The notes: generated by a model not told the origin, from the letters alone. Counted from the first letter of the stretch, positions 22,431-33,666 are shown. The stretch: 64,000 bases of DNA from Tubulanus polymorphus (GCF_964204645.1 NC_134036.1:1240001-1304000), one strand, 5' to 3'. Made by a program: numbers and translations.

Positions 22431-23460
22431 AAAGTAATCTAGGAATTAACCCTCTTGTAAAAAGATAATTGGCGTTATTTCACAAATCGTGTGTCCAGTA
22501 AGTCGGGGCCATCGTGAAATTAATCGTATCGGGATGTTTGTTGAATTCAGTTGGTTTTAAGCATTAAGAGGAGAGTGGTCCAGTTTTATATAACTGCCAC
22601 CCAGCCGTTCACAGTTCAATGAATTATGTAAAATGTAAATGACCCCAAATCTTAAGGTGAACACCACTCTTCAGTTGTACGCAGTTTAAAGAATTGTATT
22701 AAGACAATTTTTGAATGGCCCTTGGCGTGGTCAGCACTGGTCAGTTCTTAGAAAGTCACTCAGTCAGCCCGTCAGTCAGTCAGCCAAATCCAGGTCTCCA
22801 TAAACCCAGGGTTCGACCGGACCCATTATACGGGTCAGTTCACACGCCGATTTTATAAGAAGTCGCTTGTATAATAGTTTTTCCTTGGAATCGATTCTAA
22901 GGCTCTGATCCGTGAAAAAAAGTAGTTTTAGTTTTAGTCGAGTCGGTCGATCTTTGTGCCTCGGCGCAGAAAAGTTAAAAAAGCCCCTGAAGGTCCGTGT
23001 TTCGGTTTTCTGGCAAACAAACAACAAGTTCACATGTACCGCAGGTGTTTCCAAGTAAAACCAGCCCTTAGTGGAGTAGGCGATGGCAATCGTGATGGAC
23101 AGTTCCTCTGTTAGAATAGATGACTCTTTGAGCTTTCAACAGTATAAAGACGATGTTCAGATATGTTACATATTATGTTATATTTCTCAGTGTTTCTGCC
23201 ATAAACCAGTAAGACCAACTCTTAGTTAAGAGTGGTGACGAATGGCAAACGTGAGGCAGAGTTCCTTTGTTAAAATAGATGACTATTTGAGCATTCAACA
23301 GTATAAAGACGATGTTTAGACGTCTGGTCATTCTCAATACCGTCGTGGTCTTATGAATATCCATAAACTCAAAACCATTGTCATAATCTACTTTTTTAAA
23401 ACGCAGAAAAATCATAAACCATTGTTGCTACATTGAGCGAGGGATGTGGGCAAGTGGTTC
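22431..23460. other. Intergenic with one tandem duplication
   Basis: No gene. CAGTCAGTCAGTCAG-like repeats lie near 22760-22785. 23071-23157 is duplicated at 23230-23316 (offset 159), sharing TTCAACAGTATAAAGACGAT and AGTTCCTYTGTTARAATAGA. Confidence 0.6.
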
Positions 23461-23604
23461 CTGGTGCCAGTTGCACAGTCGTGACTTAAGTCCAAAAGTG
23501 GTCTTAAATCTTAAGACTGGTCTTAAGTTGTTAGATTGGCTATAGAACGAAGTTGGTCTTAAACTGGTCTTAAATCTAAGTCATGACTATGCAACCGGCC
23601 CCAG
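23461..23604. mobile_element. TIR MITE family B, best-preserved copy (144 bp)
   Basis: The left end CTGGTGCCAGTTGCACAGTC and the right end, read inward, CTGGGGCCGGTTGCATAGTC are near-perfect inverted repeats continuing into GTGACTTA. The body is built of GGTCTTAAG, TTGTTAGATTGGCTATAGAA and TCTTAAATC phrases. Non-coding. Confidence 0.75.
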
Positions 23605-23605
23605 G

Positions 23606-23745
23606 GGATAACTCTGGGAAGCCAGGTCGTGGGCTTGAACCCCTTACGTTACCGTAGTGACCCCAGGCAAGACAATCATCCTCATTGCCTCTCTTCGCCC
23701 AGAAGGTACCCGGTCCGATAGATTACTTCTGAGCGCCTAGAAGCT
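23606..23745 (+). mobile_element. SINE-like element
   Basis: Starts with TCTGGGAAGCCAGGTCGTGG then a B-box-like GCTTGAACCCC, and later has GAAGGTACCCGGT. The same layout occurs at 39355-39480. This is the order found in tRNA-derived SINEs with a conserved core. It abuts the family-B MITE. Borders are approximate. Confidence 0.45.
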
Positions 23746-24706
23746 GCACGGATGTTCCTGATGAATGATGGTTATGGGCGGGGCGTAATAATACTAATTT
23801 TATTGGAAAGTGTTGTTGTACATTGTAGCACTGTGTAAAGGATACTATAAAAATTATACCATAGAGATATCAAACCAAAACAAATTTGAGTTTTATAATT
23901 TTGGAAAACAATTGAAATTTGTACTATTTTTCGGGTCCAGAAATTTTGTTGGACCATAAAGATCATAGATGTTGAGAAGAGTTCCTCTAGGTCCTTGGGC
24001 TCCAGGGCCCAGACCAAAATCGAGAAATCAATATCTGAATATCCTTTTGGCACGAAAGATCCAAAACGCAGTGCGTATTTATAACGCTAGGTGGAGCCAC
24101 ACGCGCGCGTATGCGTCGTCGACAGAAGACGGCGATAAGAAAATTATTCAGATTCTATCGTTTGCGAAAAGGAAAATTAATTTCGCTGAAAATTTCTCGC
24201 TTCACTGATACACGTCACATTCAATCTCGTGTTGCTATTAGTAATAATATCGGTAATAAATGCAAATTCTGATTGCACAGATGGAGTAGACGAGAGGTGG
24301 ACGGAGGGAGGGATAGAGTCTAATTTCAATTTCAAGTCGTCGTTTGCCCGAATCGTCCTTATCTAGTTCGGTAATTTCCGGAACGATGCCCCCCGACTGT
24401 CGTTTGTGATTAGTTTTCGTAGTCTTCCGACCAAATGAGATTTTAATTCTGATAACTATGATAACTTTCTTCGGTAATAATTTATACTCTCTCTCGATTC
24501 AGAATATTCCAGCATCAACCGTTAAATGTTCAACTGATAATTTCATTCTTATGCAGGGCCTCTGTTGGCTATTGGGTTTGACTTGAGAGATTTTGATATT
24601 TTAGCGGACCAGCTGAGCAGGACATAAGGCATGTTATATGAAAACCCTGCCCACTAAGGTTAAGATTTGCTCAAGATAGCATTCCCCACTCTTCCTATTC
24701 TAAGTA

Positions 24707-24935
24707 TGGGGCCCAGTTGTACGGGCATGGCTTAAGACCAACTACTATAACTGGTCTTAAGTTACACCTTAGTTCTATTTTAAACTATTAAGACTGGTCT
24801 TAAGTTATCAGATTGGCTAATATTCAGACCAGTCTAAAGGTCTTAAGTTATTAGATTGGCTATATTCAGACCAGTCTAAAGGTTAAACACCAGTTTTCGA
24901 CATAAGTCACGTACAACTGTGCAACGCGTCCGGGG
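24707..24935. mobile_element. TIR MITE family B, copy with three internal repeats
   Basis: The left end TGGGGCCCAGTTGTACGGGC and the right end ACAACTGTGCAACGCGTCCG are inverted. Between them the ACTGGTCTTAAGTTATTAGA-type unit occurs about three times. Abuts the next foldback. Confidence 0.7.
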
Positions 24936-25053
24936 CTGGTTTTATAGACTGGTATTACCTTTAACCCGCGGGTTAACTCCGATCGAAAATGAATTGAGTT
25001 AGCCCCCGGGTTAAAGGTAATACCTGTCTATAAAACCGGGCCCATGGTTTAAT
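24934..25053. mobile_element. Foldback MITE (about 120 bp, ~45-bp arms)
   Basis: The left arm GGTTTTATAGACTGGTATTA continues into CCTTTAACCCGCGGGTTAACTC. The right arm is its near-perfect reverse complement, ending CTGTCTATAAAACCGGGCCC. Non-coding. The termini (GGGCCCGGTTTTATAG) share GGGCCNGGTT-like ends with families B and C. Confidence 0.8.
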
Positions 25054-26029
25054 AACTCAAAAAAATGATTGCACTCAATGTATGAATGGAAGGTTTAAGG
25101 CTACAAGCTGCACTTACCGATGCGACCCGACGTTAGAGGTCCATTTCGAATTCAGCCATACGTCCGCTGACCAGGATCATCGGCACGACCAGAATTACCA
25201 AAAATATCATAACAACCAACATTTTCAGACCAGTGTATATACAACAGGATCTTCGTTCTCTTCTCAACAAACAGCTGGCCTGGTCTAAGCGCGGTTCCTG
25301 CCTGTCTCAGTGACGACTGCTACCGATACAATGCAAAGACCCGAGTTTGTGTGATCTTGAAATGCCTTGGACGAGAACGTGTTCGCTTTGAGAGATAGGT
25401 CATTCAATAAAACGTACAAAACCTGCACTTAGGATTTATTTTAAGATTTTAAATACATGTGTACTGGTTAATAGATTCACGCTCGGCTGCGCTGGTGTCG
25501 TCCTGTTAACAGATAGATTAGCCATATTGTGACGTCAGGACGTGGTAACGGGCCAGCAGGGGTTTATGGGTTTGGGGGTCGCGGCACTAATGACGTACGT
25601 TCTCGGAAATACTGCACGGCCCGCCGACTAGACTCAACGGGTTTAGAGAGAGTTCGTAAAAACGCTTGGCTGAATAAACAGTGGCGATCGCGGGGGTTGT
25701 AACGAGGGTTTAACCGTTCATTGTGACAAGATTAGCAGGATTTGTTTTAGTAAATTCTGTATAATTGTAAATTGTACAACGTCGTGGGGGGTCGAGTTGG
25801 ATCCAACTTGAATTTGTGATTGCCGTGCTTGTGGTAGAAATTTTTGTTGCATAATTTTATTTTTGTCTCCGGATGAGGTCCAGTACCCATATTATTAGTT
25901 GATATTGTGAGTAAAATCTAGCTCACAACTTTCGTGAATTCGGTCCTTTGCGTCTTGTTAGAACGAGTGAATTATGAGCGAGGACTTTAGAAAATACCTG
26001 GTGTAATTAAAGGTATCAGAAAAAGTGTA
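25054..26029. other. Intergenic, nothing recognised
   Basis: A plus-strand frame at 25082 (68 codons) starts at an ATG but has no recognisable domain or splice context. The rest is unique-looking sequence. Confidence 0.45.
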
Positions 26030-26112
26030 TGGAGAACCCGGGCATCGATCCCGGAACTTCCACCAGGTTGAAACAGAAAATATGAAGTTAAAAAAATCTG
26101 AGCTAGTGCCCC
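26030..26112 (-). pseudogene. tRNA-Ala pseudogene, ends kept, centre replaced
   Basis: On the minus strand both termini match the neighbouring tRNA-Ala genes: 5' GGGGCACTAGCTCAGAT and 3' CCGGGATCGATGCCCGGGTT then CTCCA. The D-arm 3' half and the whole anticodon arm are replaced by an A/T-rich 83-nt version that cannot fold normally, and no CTCGC/GCGAG anticodon stem remains. It sits 173 nt from the next gene, close to the spacing inside the cluster, so it is a decayed cluster member. Confidence 0.8.
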
Positions 26113-26202
26113 GATCTGTAGTTCCCTTGTTATGTTACATCTGGGTGTCCGGTCTTGGTGCGTCTACCTAACTATTGTAGGGTTTGACAAAAAAGATTGC
26201 CT

Positions 26203-26275
26203 TGGAGAACCCGGGCATCGATCCCGGTACCTCTCGCATGCTAAGCGAGCGCTCTACCATCTGAGCTAGTTCCCC
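26203..26275 (-). tRNA. tRNA-Ala (anticodon AGC)
   Basis: 73 nt folding into a full cloverleaf: acceptor GGGGAAC/GTTCTCC with the G3:U70 pair that defines alanine tRNAs, D-arm TAGCTCAGATGG (A box), anticodon stem CTCGC/GCGAG with loop TTAGCAT, T-arm CCGGG/CCCGG with loop ATCGATG, discriminator A. No intron, and CCA is not encoded. A T6 Pol III terminator follows on the minus strand (plus-strand A-run near 26190-26195). First of a pair with the UGC gene. Confidence 0.97.
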
Positions 26276-26350
26276 TGTCATAACATCGCCTGGTAGTCAC
26301 AAGTTTGTCTGTCCTCACTAAATGTTGGGGTTTGAACAAAACAATTTGTA

Positions 26351-26423
26351 TGGAGAACCCGGGCATCGATCCCGGTACCTCTCGCATGCAAAGCGAGCGC
26401 TCTACCATCTGAGCTAGTTCCCC
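26351..26423 (-). tRNA. tRNA-Ala (anticodon TGC)
   Basis: Identical to the AGC gene except for the anticodon loop TTTGCAT, giving anticodon UGC. G3:U70 present; 73 nt; a short T4 terminator follows (plus-strand AAAA near 26337-26340). Its start is 148 nt from that of the AGC gene. A conserved flank (TCACTAAATGTYGGGTTTG) precedes each copy on the plus strand, showing that the duplicated unit includes the trailer. Confidence 0.97.
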
Positions 26424-26675
26424 TGTTGGCATTGACCGCCGTGACGCGTGTCTGGGTACTGATGACCGCATTTAGGGAATAGAACGCATTCTAAGATCTC
26501 GTGTGGCCTGGAACTACCTACGTATTTCCATCAGCTTTTAATGGAAGTGCTGATAACGAAATATCTCAGGTGAAGCACTGAACACAATATGTAAAGTGTT
26601 GACGATCATGGAAGAAATATCGATTATCCCTAGTAGGTTTAGACTGCAGACCCTAGTCTGTTAAAATTTATATTC

Positions 26676-26884
26676 CCGGGGTCGCAGTGGCGCTAAAGTT
26701 GGTTGAAGATAACCGGCGGATAAATACCATGTCCCGGTTCCACTGTTGGGAGTTAAAATCATTTTATTTTCGTTGTTTTGAATAACGTCGGTCCTGTTAT
26801 TTTCCATAAACTTTCAATTGTCGCTACTTCATTCTATCCGTTTGGTTAACTCTAACCAACTTTTGACCGACTGCAGCGCCCCCT
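26676..26884. mobile_element. TIR MITE family C, copy 2
   Basis: Left CTAAAGTTGGTTGAAGATAA then CCGGCGGATAAATACC. Right GGTTAACTCTAACCAACTTT then TGACCGACTGCAGCGCCCCTG. It is longer than the other copies because of a non-coding interior. Confidence 0.75.
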
Positions 26885-27004
26885 GTATGGACTGTTGCAT
26901 GAAAGTTGAGTGCGTTGTCGGAAACGTTTTAGAAATTGTTGTTCTTTTCTGAAATCGACTGTGACCATGGAACGCAGGACGTTCCACAACACGTTTGCTG
27001 TTGT

Positions 27005-27041
27005 CTCGTGTCGTGTGTCGTGTGTCGTGTGTCGTGTGTCG
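27005..27041 (+). repeat. Microsatellite (GTGTCGTG)n
   Basis: About four and a half copies of an 8-bp unit GTGTCGTG. Confidence 0.8.
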
Positions 27042-27316
27042 GTCTATACTTGTGAAAATATATCCAGTCATTTTTAGTCGAAGGATTCGAGGTCAAAACA
27101 AAGTTGTAATTTATGGTTTGCGACTTTCTTTGTCGTTGGTCCTGTTTGACTCTAATGCCAACGGCATTCTCCTTTTTTTAGGTCAATGTATTATTTGAGT
27201 TTTTGTTTATGAGACCCATTTTTAATGCGTCCTCGAAGATTATATTGTTCTATTCGAACGTTATAAATAATTTTCTTCGTGATAAATATCTTTATATTTT
27301 CGTAAGTGGAATTTTT

Positions 27317-27700
27317 CCGAAGGGAGAGGGATAGGGAGGGGAGAGGGAGAGGGAGAGGGAGAGAAGGAGGGAGGGAGGGAGAGAGGGAGAGAGATGAGAG
27401 GGAGAGAGGGGTAACTATGTGCCAATACCAGCTGCAGAGAGAGAGAGGAGAGGGAGAGAGGAGAAAAAGAGAGTGGAGAGAGAGAGAGAGAGAAAGGGAG
27501 CGGAGAGAGAGATAGGGAGAGGGGAGAGGAGAGGAGAGAGAGAGGGACAGGGAAGGAGAGGGGGAGGGAGAGAAGGAGGGAGAGAGGGGGGACAGGGAAT
27601 GAGAGGGCTAGCGAGAGGAGAGAGGGGCATGGAGATAATGGAGAGCGAGGGAGAGGTGGTCGAACGGATCGGAAAGAGGAGAAAGAGAGAGGGAGAGGTC
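27317..27700 (+). repeat. Polypurine (GGGAGA)n tract
   Basis: About 380 bp almost free of pyrimidines on the plus strand, interrupted once near 27412-27435 by a unique phrase. It opens frames on both strands (Arg/Glu-rich and Leu/Ser/Pro-rich), which are not genes. Possible triplex-forming DNA. Confidence 0.9.
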
Positions 27701-27944
27701 GGATGGAGAGAGGTGCCTAAGGCGGGTTTGGGAAAGGATGGCTAGTTCTAAAAAAACCATCATGATTCAAACAGTCTGTTGTAGACAGTGAGTCTGTCTC
27801 GTCATATTTCGCCACGATGGATGGATTATCTCTCAAAATAAACTCGCGTGATTAAATATCGGGCCAAATCTGGCGAATAATTCCGATAAACTCCGCGCAT
27901 GGCACAAAATGACATCCACGCAGCATAGCAAATAACAGATCAGG

Positions 27945-28226
27945 ATTTACCGGGTCAAACCGCAAAAATAGAATTTGTAATCAGTTCATTTCTACAACTG
28001 CTGGGTCTGTTTTCACCAAGAACCTTAGTTTCTGATGTACCACTGGGTTATTTGGGATCGTAGAGCGACGGAGGTGGAGACAAACACTGCCAGGACTTGG
28101 TGAAGCTATGTTATTGTTAGCTTGATCATGATTAGAAAAAAGTAATGTACATAATAGATAGGCTATACGGGCTGGGTCAACTTTTAATCAAGCCCAGCAG
28201 AAACGAGGAGAAACAAGGTATCAATC
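27945..28226 (+). mobile_element. TIR MITE family A, copy 3, with nested insertion
   Basis: Family-A landmarks ACCGGGTCAAACCGCAAAAA, CTGCTGGGTCTGTT, TTGATCATGATT, GTAATGTACATAATAGATAG and GAGAAACAAGGTATCAAT are in the usual order. Between CTGGGTCTGTT and ATTGTTAGC, contiguous in other copies, lies about 90-100 bp of foreign DNA (next entry). Confidence 0.75.
28011..28104 (+). mobile_element. Tiny TIR element nested in a MITE
   Basis: The inserted segment begins TTCACCAAG and ends CTTGGTGAA, an exact 9-bp inverted repeat. The sequences beside it (CTGTT and ATGTT) may be an imperfect target duplication. No coding capacity. Confidence 0.5.
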
Positions 28227-28756
28227 TTTAACCTACAGATTAATGAGACGACTGGGAACCGCGGGACCGTATTAGTTTTTGGCGTCGTTCGCTGAGGTCA
28301 CTGTGAAATAAAGCAGAAGGTCAACAGTCATAATTCATCACTTTCGAACGCAACATCGTTTTTTGTCGTCGATTTTCACGGTACCGTCTCCTATACGGTT
28401 TACCTGTCGTCTGTCGCTAATCAGATTCAACCGAATCTCATCTCGTCTGCTCTGCGTCAACCGTATTAACCTCGTTCATTTATTTTTCGACGACTATTTT
28501 CGCCCCGTTTTTTTTTTCTTCTATGAATTTCTGATTTTATTAATCTCTCGCGCAGACGACACAGGTCCGCTGATACTCAATAATAACTAATTGACTATAA
28601 ATCATTGTTACCAGGGGGACGACAACAATGTGTGAATCTACGTCATTAGTTTTCAGTGCGTGAACATTTTTTGTCATTCTCTCACAGAATTTCATGTCTT
28701 TCGACGTAGCTGGTCTCTCAGTGGTGTCCTACTGATTCCACTTCACCAGAATGCTT

Positions 28757-29100
28757 GGACATCAACAGCCTGAGAGCTCTCCCTGTTCAGCTGGTATCTC
28801 GTCAAGCCCTTGGGCAGCCTCAACACGTCCCCTGAACTTTTGGACATCAACAGCCGGAGAACTATTTAGCTGGTATCTCATCGAGCTCTTGGACAGCCTC
28901 GACACATCATCAGGACGTTTGGACATCAACAGCCTGACAACTGTTCAGCTGGTATCTCAAGTCCTCGAACAGCCTCGACCCGTCATCAGGATATCGTTTG
29001 GACATCAACAGCCTGAGAACTATTTAGCTGGTCATCAAGCCCTTGGACAGCCTCGACACTTCACCTTGACGCTCGGATATCAACAGCCGAGGAAATCCAC
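28757..29100 (+). repeat. Tandem repeat, 75-85 bp unit, 4.4 copies
   Basis: Units begin GGACATCAACAGCC at 28757, 28842, 28921 and 29000, and GGATATCAACAGCC at 29075. Each contains AGCTGGTATCTC, CTTGGACAGCCTC and ACACGTC-like words. Unit lengths vary and are not multiples of three, so the 125-codon frame across it is fortuitous. Confidence 0.85.
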
Positions 29101-29732
29101 TTCACACTTGGACACAGAGACTGAATAGGGTCGTGGGGCATCACTTGTGGATCTTGGCAAATCATTGAGATCCACCCACCAATGTAACAGATATCACTGA
29201 CAATCTACAGACATACTGCTCCAACAGACAGAAGCTTCCATCAATCACATGGCATTGAAAGCTAGAGATACCTTGAGAGATGCACATCAACACGGCTACT
29301 GCAGATAACGGCCATTAATTCACGCGTACAATATTTATATATGTACATGTACATATTTATGGCTCTTAGGAAAGACATTGTTGCATAAAATATAGATTGG
29401 ATACAAATAAAACGTATTAATGGAGATAGATTTACGGTCGGACAATGGAGGGCAATAAACGAATATTATAATCAAACGTATATTTCAACTCCTGGTTTAT
29501 TTAACAGTGCAGTAAACCTTGCCTTACCGGGACGTTGCCAATTCTGACCTGCGACACTACAACTGGGGCGCAGACAACTTTGACATGACATGTGTGACGA
29601 TAACTGGGGAATGTACAATTCTGACCTGTGTCACTACGACTGGGACCAAAAGTACAATTTTCTGATAACAATTGTCTGTAGTTTCACCTTGATCTGTCCT
29701 CACTGAATGTCGGGTTTGACAAAAAGAATAAT

Positions 29733-29805
29733 TGGAGAACCCGGGCATCGATCCCGGTACCTCTCGCATGCTAAGCGAGCGCTCTACCATCTGAGCTAGT
29801 TCCCC
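29733..29805 (-). tRNA. tRNA-Ala (anticodon AGC), second pair
   Basis: The sequence is identical over 73 nt to the gene at 26203-26275, with G3:U70 and intact A and B boxes. A T5 terminator follows on the minus strand (plus-strand A-run near 29721-29725). The flank TCCTCACTGAATGTCGGGTT shows shared ancestry with the 26.3 kb pair. Confidence 0.97.
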
Positions 29806-29884
29806 AGACATACTATGACCATGTTTTCTCACGCGGGCCTGTTCTCACTAAATGTCGGGTTTGGCGAAAAAGAATCTAAAGCTA

Positions 29885-29957
29885 TGGAGAACCCGGGCAT
29901 CGATCCCGGTACCTCTCGCATGCAAAGCGAGCGCTCTACCATCTGAGCTAGTTCCCC
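29885..29957 (-). tRNA. tRNA-Ala (anticodon TGC), second pair
   Basis: Identical to the gene at 26351-26423. Its start is 152 nt from that of its AGC partner. A T5 run follows on the minus strand within the conserved trailer. The AGC/UGC order is the same as in the first pair, so the pair moved or duplicated as one unit. Confidence 0.97.
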
Positions 29958-31574
29958 TGTCCATACACTGACTAGTGTGACGTGTCTCGAAAATATAAAC
30001 TAAATGATTTTCTGATTTTCAAATTAATTTTGTGATCCATGGCAGTTTAACGAACTTTCCTATTGTCGTCAGACCGATCTTGCTGCGCTTCCTGCAGTTT
30101 GACCGAGTATCGGTGTTGCGGGGTCATAATAGCTGGGACATAACATTTCTACAAATCAAAATAATGCCCAGTCGATTCTACTGAGGCATTGAAATAATTG
30201 TAGAAATCAAATGTCAAATCTGGTGTCTTTTTTGGGGACACACATTCTCGAGAGAAATAGTAAAAAAACTTCTTCTTCTGGCGCCAGTTACTTTCCAATC
30301 AATAACCGATAAATTCCCACCGATTTCGAAGAATCGCGTCGCGCTCATTCAACAATACGCGTCGGTTATATTTCCGTAGTAACACAGTAACGATATACAA
30401 CGACTATTTAAATCATATCGATAACGATATTTCTGATATTTCCGGCTGATTAAATATCTGATATTTCACGTCTGCCGTTTCAGCCGTTTGAGCGCCGTCA
30501 AAGACAATACGTGCGCGACGCATTACTGTTTCTCGGTATTCCGCCGCGGGGCCTTCTCACTGCGCTGTACTCACGCTCCGCAGCGCATTAATACATTATT
30601 AGTCCGTCTGAAATGTGATAAATGTTTCGATCGTTGATACGAGCGAGATTAAACGAGATTTAACGACAATTGACGAGACACGACAATTATGTACCTATTT
30701 AAATGAAGTATATTTACAAAGCACACGAATTTCTTCCGGTTTCGATGCCCGTTTCCGTTTTCGAAGCTGTAGTCGCCATCTTGAAACGGAAACGCCACCA
30801 TCTTGAAAAAATTACTAAATTTGATTTAAAAACATGATTTGAAGTGGTTTTTGTTGCGCTGCTTTTTTGTGCACATTGTATTTCGAAGGGGGCGCCACCT
30901 GTAAATAATTACACAATTCACAAAACGATACCAACAAGGTTTACATTTTTTTGGCACTAAATTCTTAAAGCTTCATTCGTAATTTGGCAACAAATGAGGG
31001 GAACACTATTATAGGCAATGTCACGTGGTATCGATCGGTTTTATTTCGCGGACGTCATCCATTTTTTTTCTCTCCCCACATCCGGTTTTGATTATAGGTG
31101 GGTTGGATTCCGGCATCTCAATCCGGATGTGGAACATCCGTTTTTTAGTGAAATCCCATACAATTATCATCGGTACTTGGTGATTTACGTCTCACGGTTA
31201 CGAAGTGTCACATTAATTTTCTCGACTCCGAGATCAAAGCGTTCTTCGACTCTGCGCGGGTATTAAAGTTACGAAGCGTAAATTTGAAACCATTTGACGG
31301 GTCTCCGGTGACTAGTAGACGATCTTTCAGACCTTAAAAAGATTATCAGGAATTTTTGATATGAATACAAGAGGAGTCGCCTTACCTGCAGAGACTGTTA
31401 GAATGATAGTACAGAGTATGGTGTCCATGTATGATCAGATTCAGGAACATCTTCAGCATTGACTGTTTATCCGGAACAGGCACTCAAATCGAAGAATTGA
31501 ACCGAGGGAGGGTTGGGGCGGGGACGGGGAGTTCATTACCGCGAGTGATAGTTAACTTTCAGATGGACTTGTCC
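29958..31574. other. Intergenic; small hairpin, no gene
   Basis: Plus-strand frames at 30615 and 31018 show nothing recognisable. An inverted repeat CCACATCCGG (31076-31085) / CCGGATGTGG (31123-31132) is present; GGAT/ATCC words here resemble ETS-type cores. Confidence 0.45.
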
Positions 31575-31925
31575 TCGTTGTCAGAGAAGAGAGAGTTGGG
31601 AGAGAGGGTGCGAGAGAGAGAGAGGTAGAGATAGGGAGAGAGGAGAGGGGAGAGGATAGAGATAGGGGGAGAGGAGAGGGAGATGGAGAGGGAGAGGGAT
31701 AGAGATAGGGAGAGAGGAGAGGATAGAGATAGGGAGAGAGGAGAGGGAGAGGGAGATGGAGAGAGAGAGGGAGAGAGATATAGGGAGAGAGAGAGAGAGA
31801 GAGGGGAGAGAGGGAGAGAGTGGAGAGAGGGAGAGAGATAGGGAGAGAGAGAGTTTTAGGGCGAGGGGGAGAGAGAGGGGGCAAGGTGAGAGATAGAGAG
31901 AGAGGGGAGAGAGGGGAGAGGTGAT
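31575..31925 (+). repeat. Polypurine (GAGAGG)n tract
   Basis: About 350 bp of G/A on the plus strand, largely GAGAGGGAGAGAGATAGG variants. The second of two long polypurine tracts in the window. Opposite-strand Ser/Leu/Pro frames are artefacts. Confidence 0.9.
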
Positions 31926-33540
31926 CAGCACTTTAATTCCTCGAACTAACCGGTTTATTCCCTGTGTTGTCTGCGACAGTGGAGCGTGGTTCCACTAGCA
32001 GATCGTTTCTATTTGTTAATCAAAGCTGTGATAACGCTTTGGATTTATTTAGCTTGAATTATTCAAGCCTCTCCTCTTCACTCTCCTCTTCACTCTCCTC
32101 TCACACAATTTAGTCTCTAATCGAACTAACGGTTTGTTCGGTGTCAACAAACATAATCATTAGCGCGCGCCATCCGAGCCAAGGTCGACTGGGGCTGTTT
32201 TGTATATTGTACACTGTGTTACTAATTATTTGAATTTCCAATTTAACGACATCCAGCAAGCGTTTATTTGAAATTCAAATTTAACGGTTTCGTTACCGAT
32301 TTGCGTAAAACGTGTTTTTAAACCTAGTTGAACCTGAGTTTATTATGGAAATACAAGCTAATATTGGAGAGTTTGATTTTTCTTCCCGGAATTATTGCAT
32401 TCACCATTAAAAGCTATTTTCCTGTGACCAACAGATTGGGGGGCTCGGAATTTGGGGTCCAAAATATCGAACCTTGAATCAAACAGATTCTTTAGTATTA
32501 AATCGAAATAAATGAATTTGGAAATCACATATCTGTTGCTGGAAACAATACATTGGGAGGCTTGATTTTGAAATGAGAATTTTGAGAACAAAATGTCTAT
32601 TTTGAACCGAGAATTTCTCGTACAAACACGAGGTACATATTGGATATATGTGTAACGTGCAATTTGGCGCCTGCCGCAAATTTTCCACTTTTAACTAATT
32701 TTTATAGATTGAACGAATCGGCGCGCGATCAATGTTCGGCGCTTCATCGTGTCTTTATAGCATCGTCGGTTACTCCTAGATTAGATTTATGTGTTTACCC
32801 GTTTAGTTCGTGTGGAGTATATTGTAATAAAACCCGAGAGTAACTCTTACTCCGATAGTTTATCGCGTCCTTATATCGGCGGAGTGATTTATCTATGGGG
32901 TGTGGTGCGGTTTGAGGAGGGGAAGTTTTGATTAGATTCCTTTGTTTTGTTGATAAGATGAATTTCCTGTTTTAACACGGGTTTAACAGTACAGCGGAAC
33001 ATGAATTATTTCTATCGGACAATTTCGAGTTGGCTGCGTCCTTCTATGGTATCATCAAATTATCAGAGTTTTTGAACCTTATAACTACGATCTAGAGAAT
33101 ATTATTCTGAATGATTATCGAGTTTTTCTACTGGATAATTTCCAGTTGGCGGTCGCCATTTTGTTCTTTTTATTTCCGTACAAAATCTCTAGAGGAAACA
33201 CAACGCGAAGAGTCGAAACAATTTGACAGAAAGGCTCGAAAATTGATACCTTGAAACACCTTTTATCATATAAACAGAGGAAGTAGTTCTAAAAATCAAC
33301 AAGCGGTTCCAATCTTGGTTGATTTTTTACTTTAATAGTAGTTTGTGACATTTGAAATGAATTTGGAATTCCACATTAGCTTAGCCCAGAAATTCTACAT
33401 TTTTTTCGCAGGCGTCAAATAATTTTCTAAAATTAATTTTCTTGTTTACTTTAATAGTAGGTTGTGAAATTTGAAATGAATTATTGTAACCTGATATTTG
33501 AAATAACTGAAAATGAAGCTCAGGACTAATGTTCCACTGC
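31926..33540. other. Intergenic, minor repeats
   Basis: CTCTCCTCTTCACT repeats near 32070-32100. A duplicated phrase TTTACTTTAATAGTAGKTTGTGA occurs near 33329 and 33447. No coding region supported. Confidence 0.5.
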
Positions 33541-33543
33541 TAC

Positions 33544-33619
33544 GAGTTGACTTTGCTTCCTATGAGTTGAAATCAGTTCATTTTCAATTACTTCAACTCT
33601 TAAGAAGCAATGTCAACTC
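33544..33619. repeat. Imperfect palindrome, 28-bp arms
   Basis: The left arm (33544-33571) starts GAGTTGACTTTGCTTCC. The right arm (33592-33619) is its reverse complement with about three mismatches. 20-bp loop. Resembles a small foldback insertion. Confidence 0.7.
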
Positions 33620-33666
33620 TAAACCATGGATTCGAGCCCAATAACGAGTGAGATAAGGACAACAAA

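Noticed and set aside
27306-27745. Arg/Glu-rich and Ser/Leu/Pro-rich frames in polypurine tracts (also 31552-31931, 44565-45119, 47249-47662)
   Set aside because: Simple-sequence DNA; no unique coding sequence attached.
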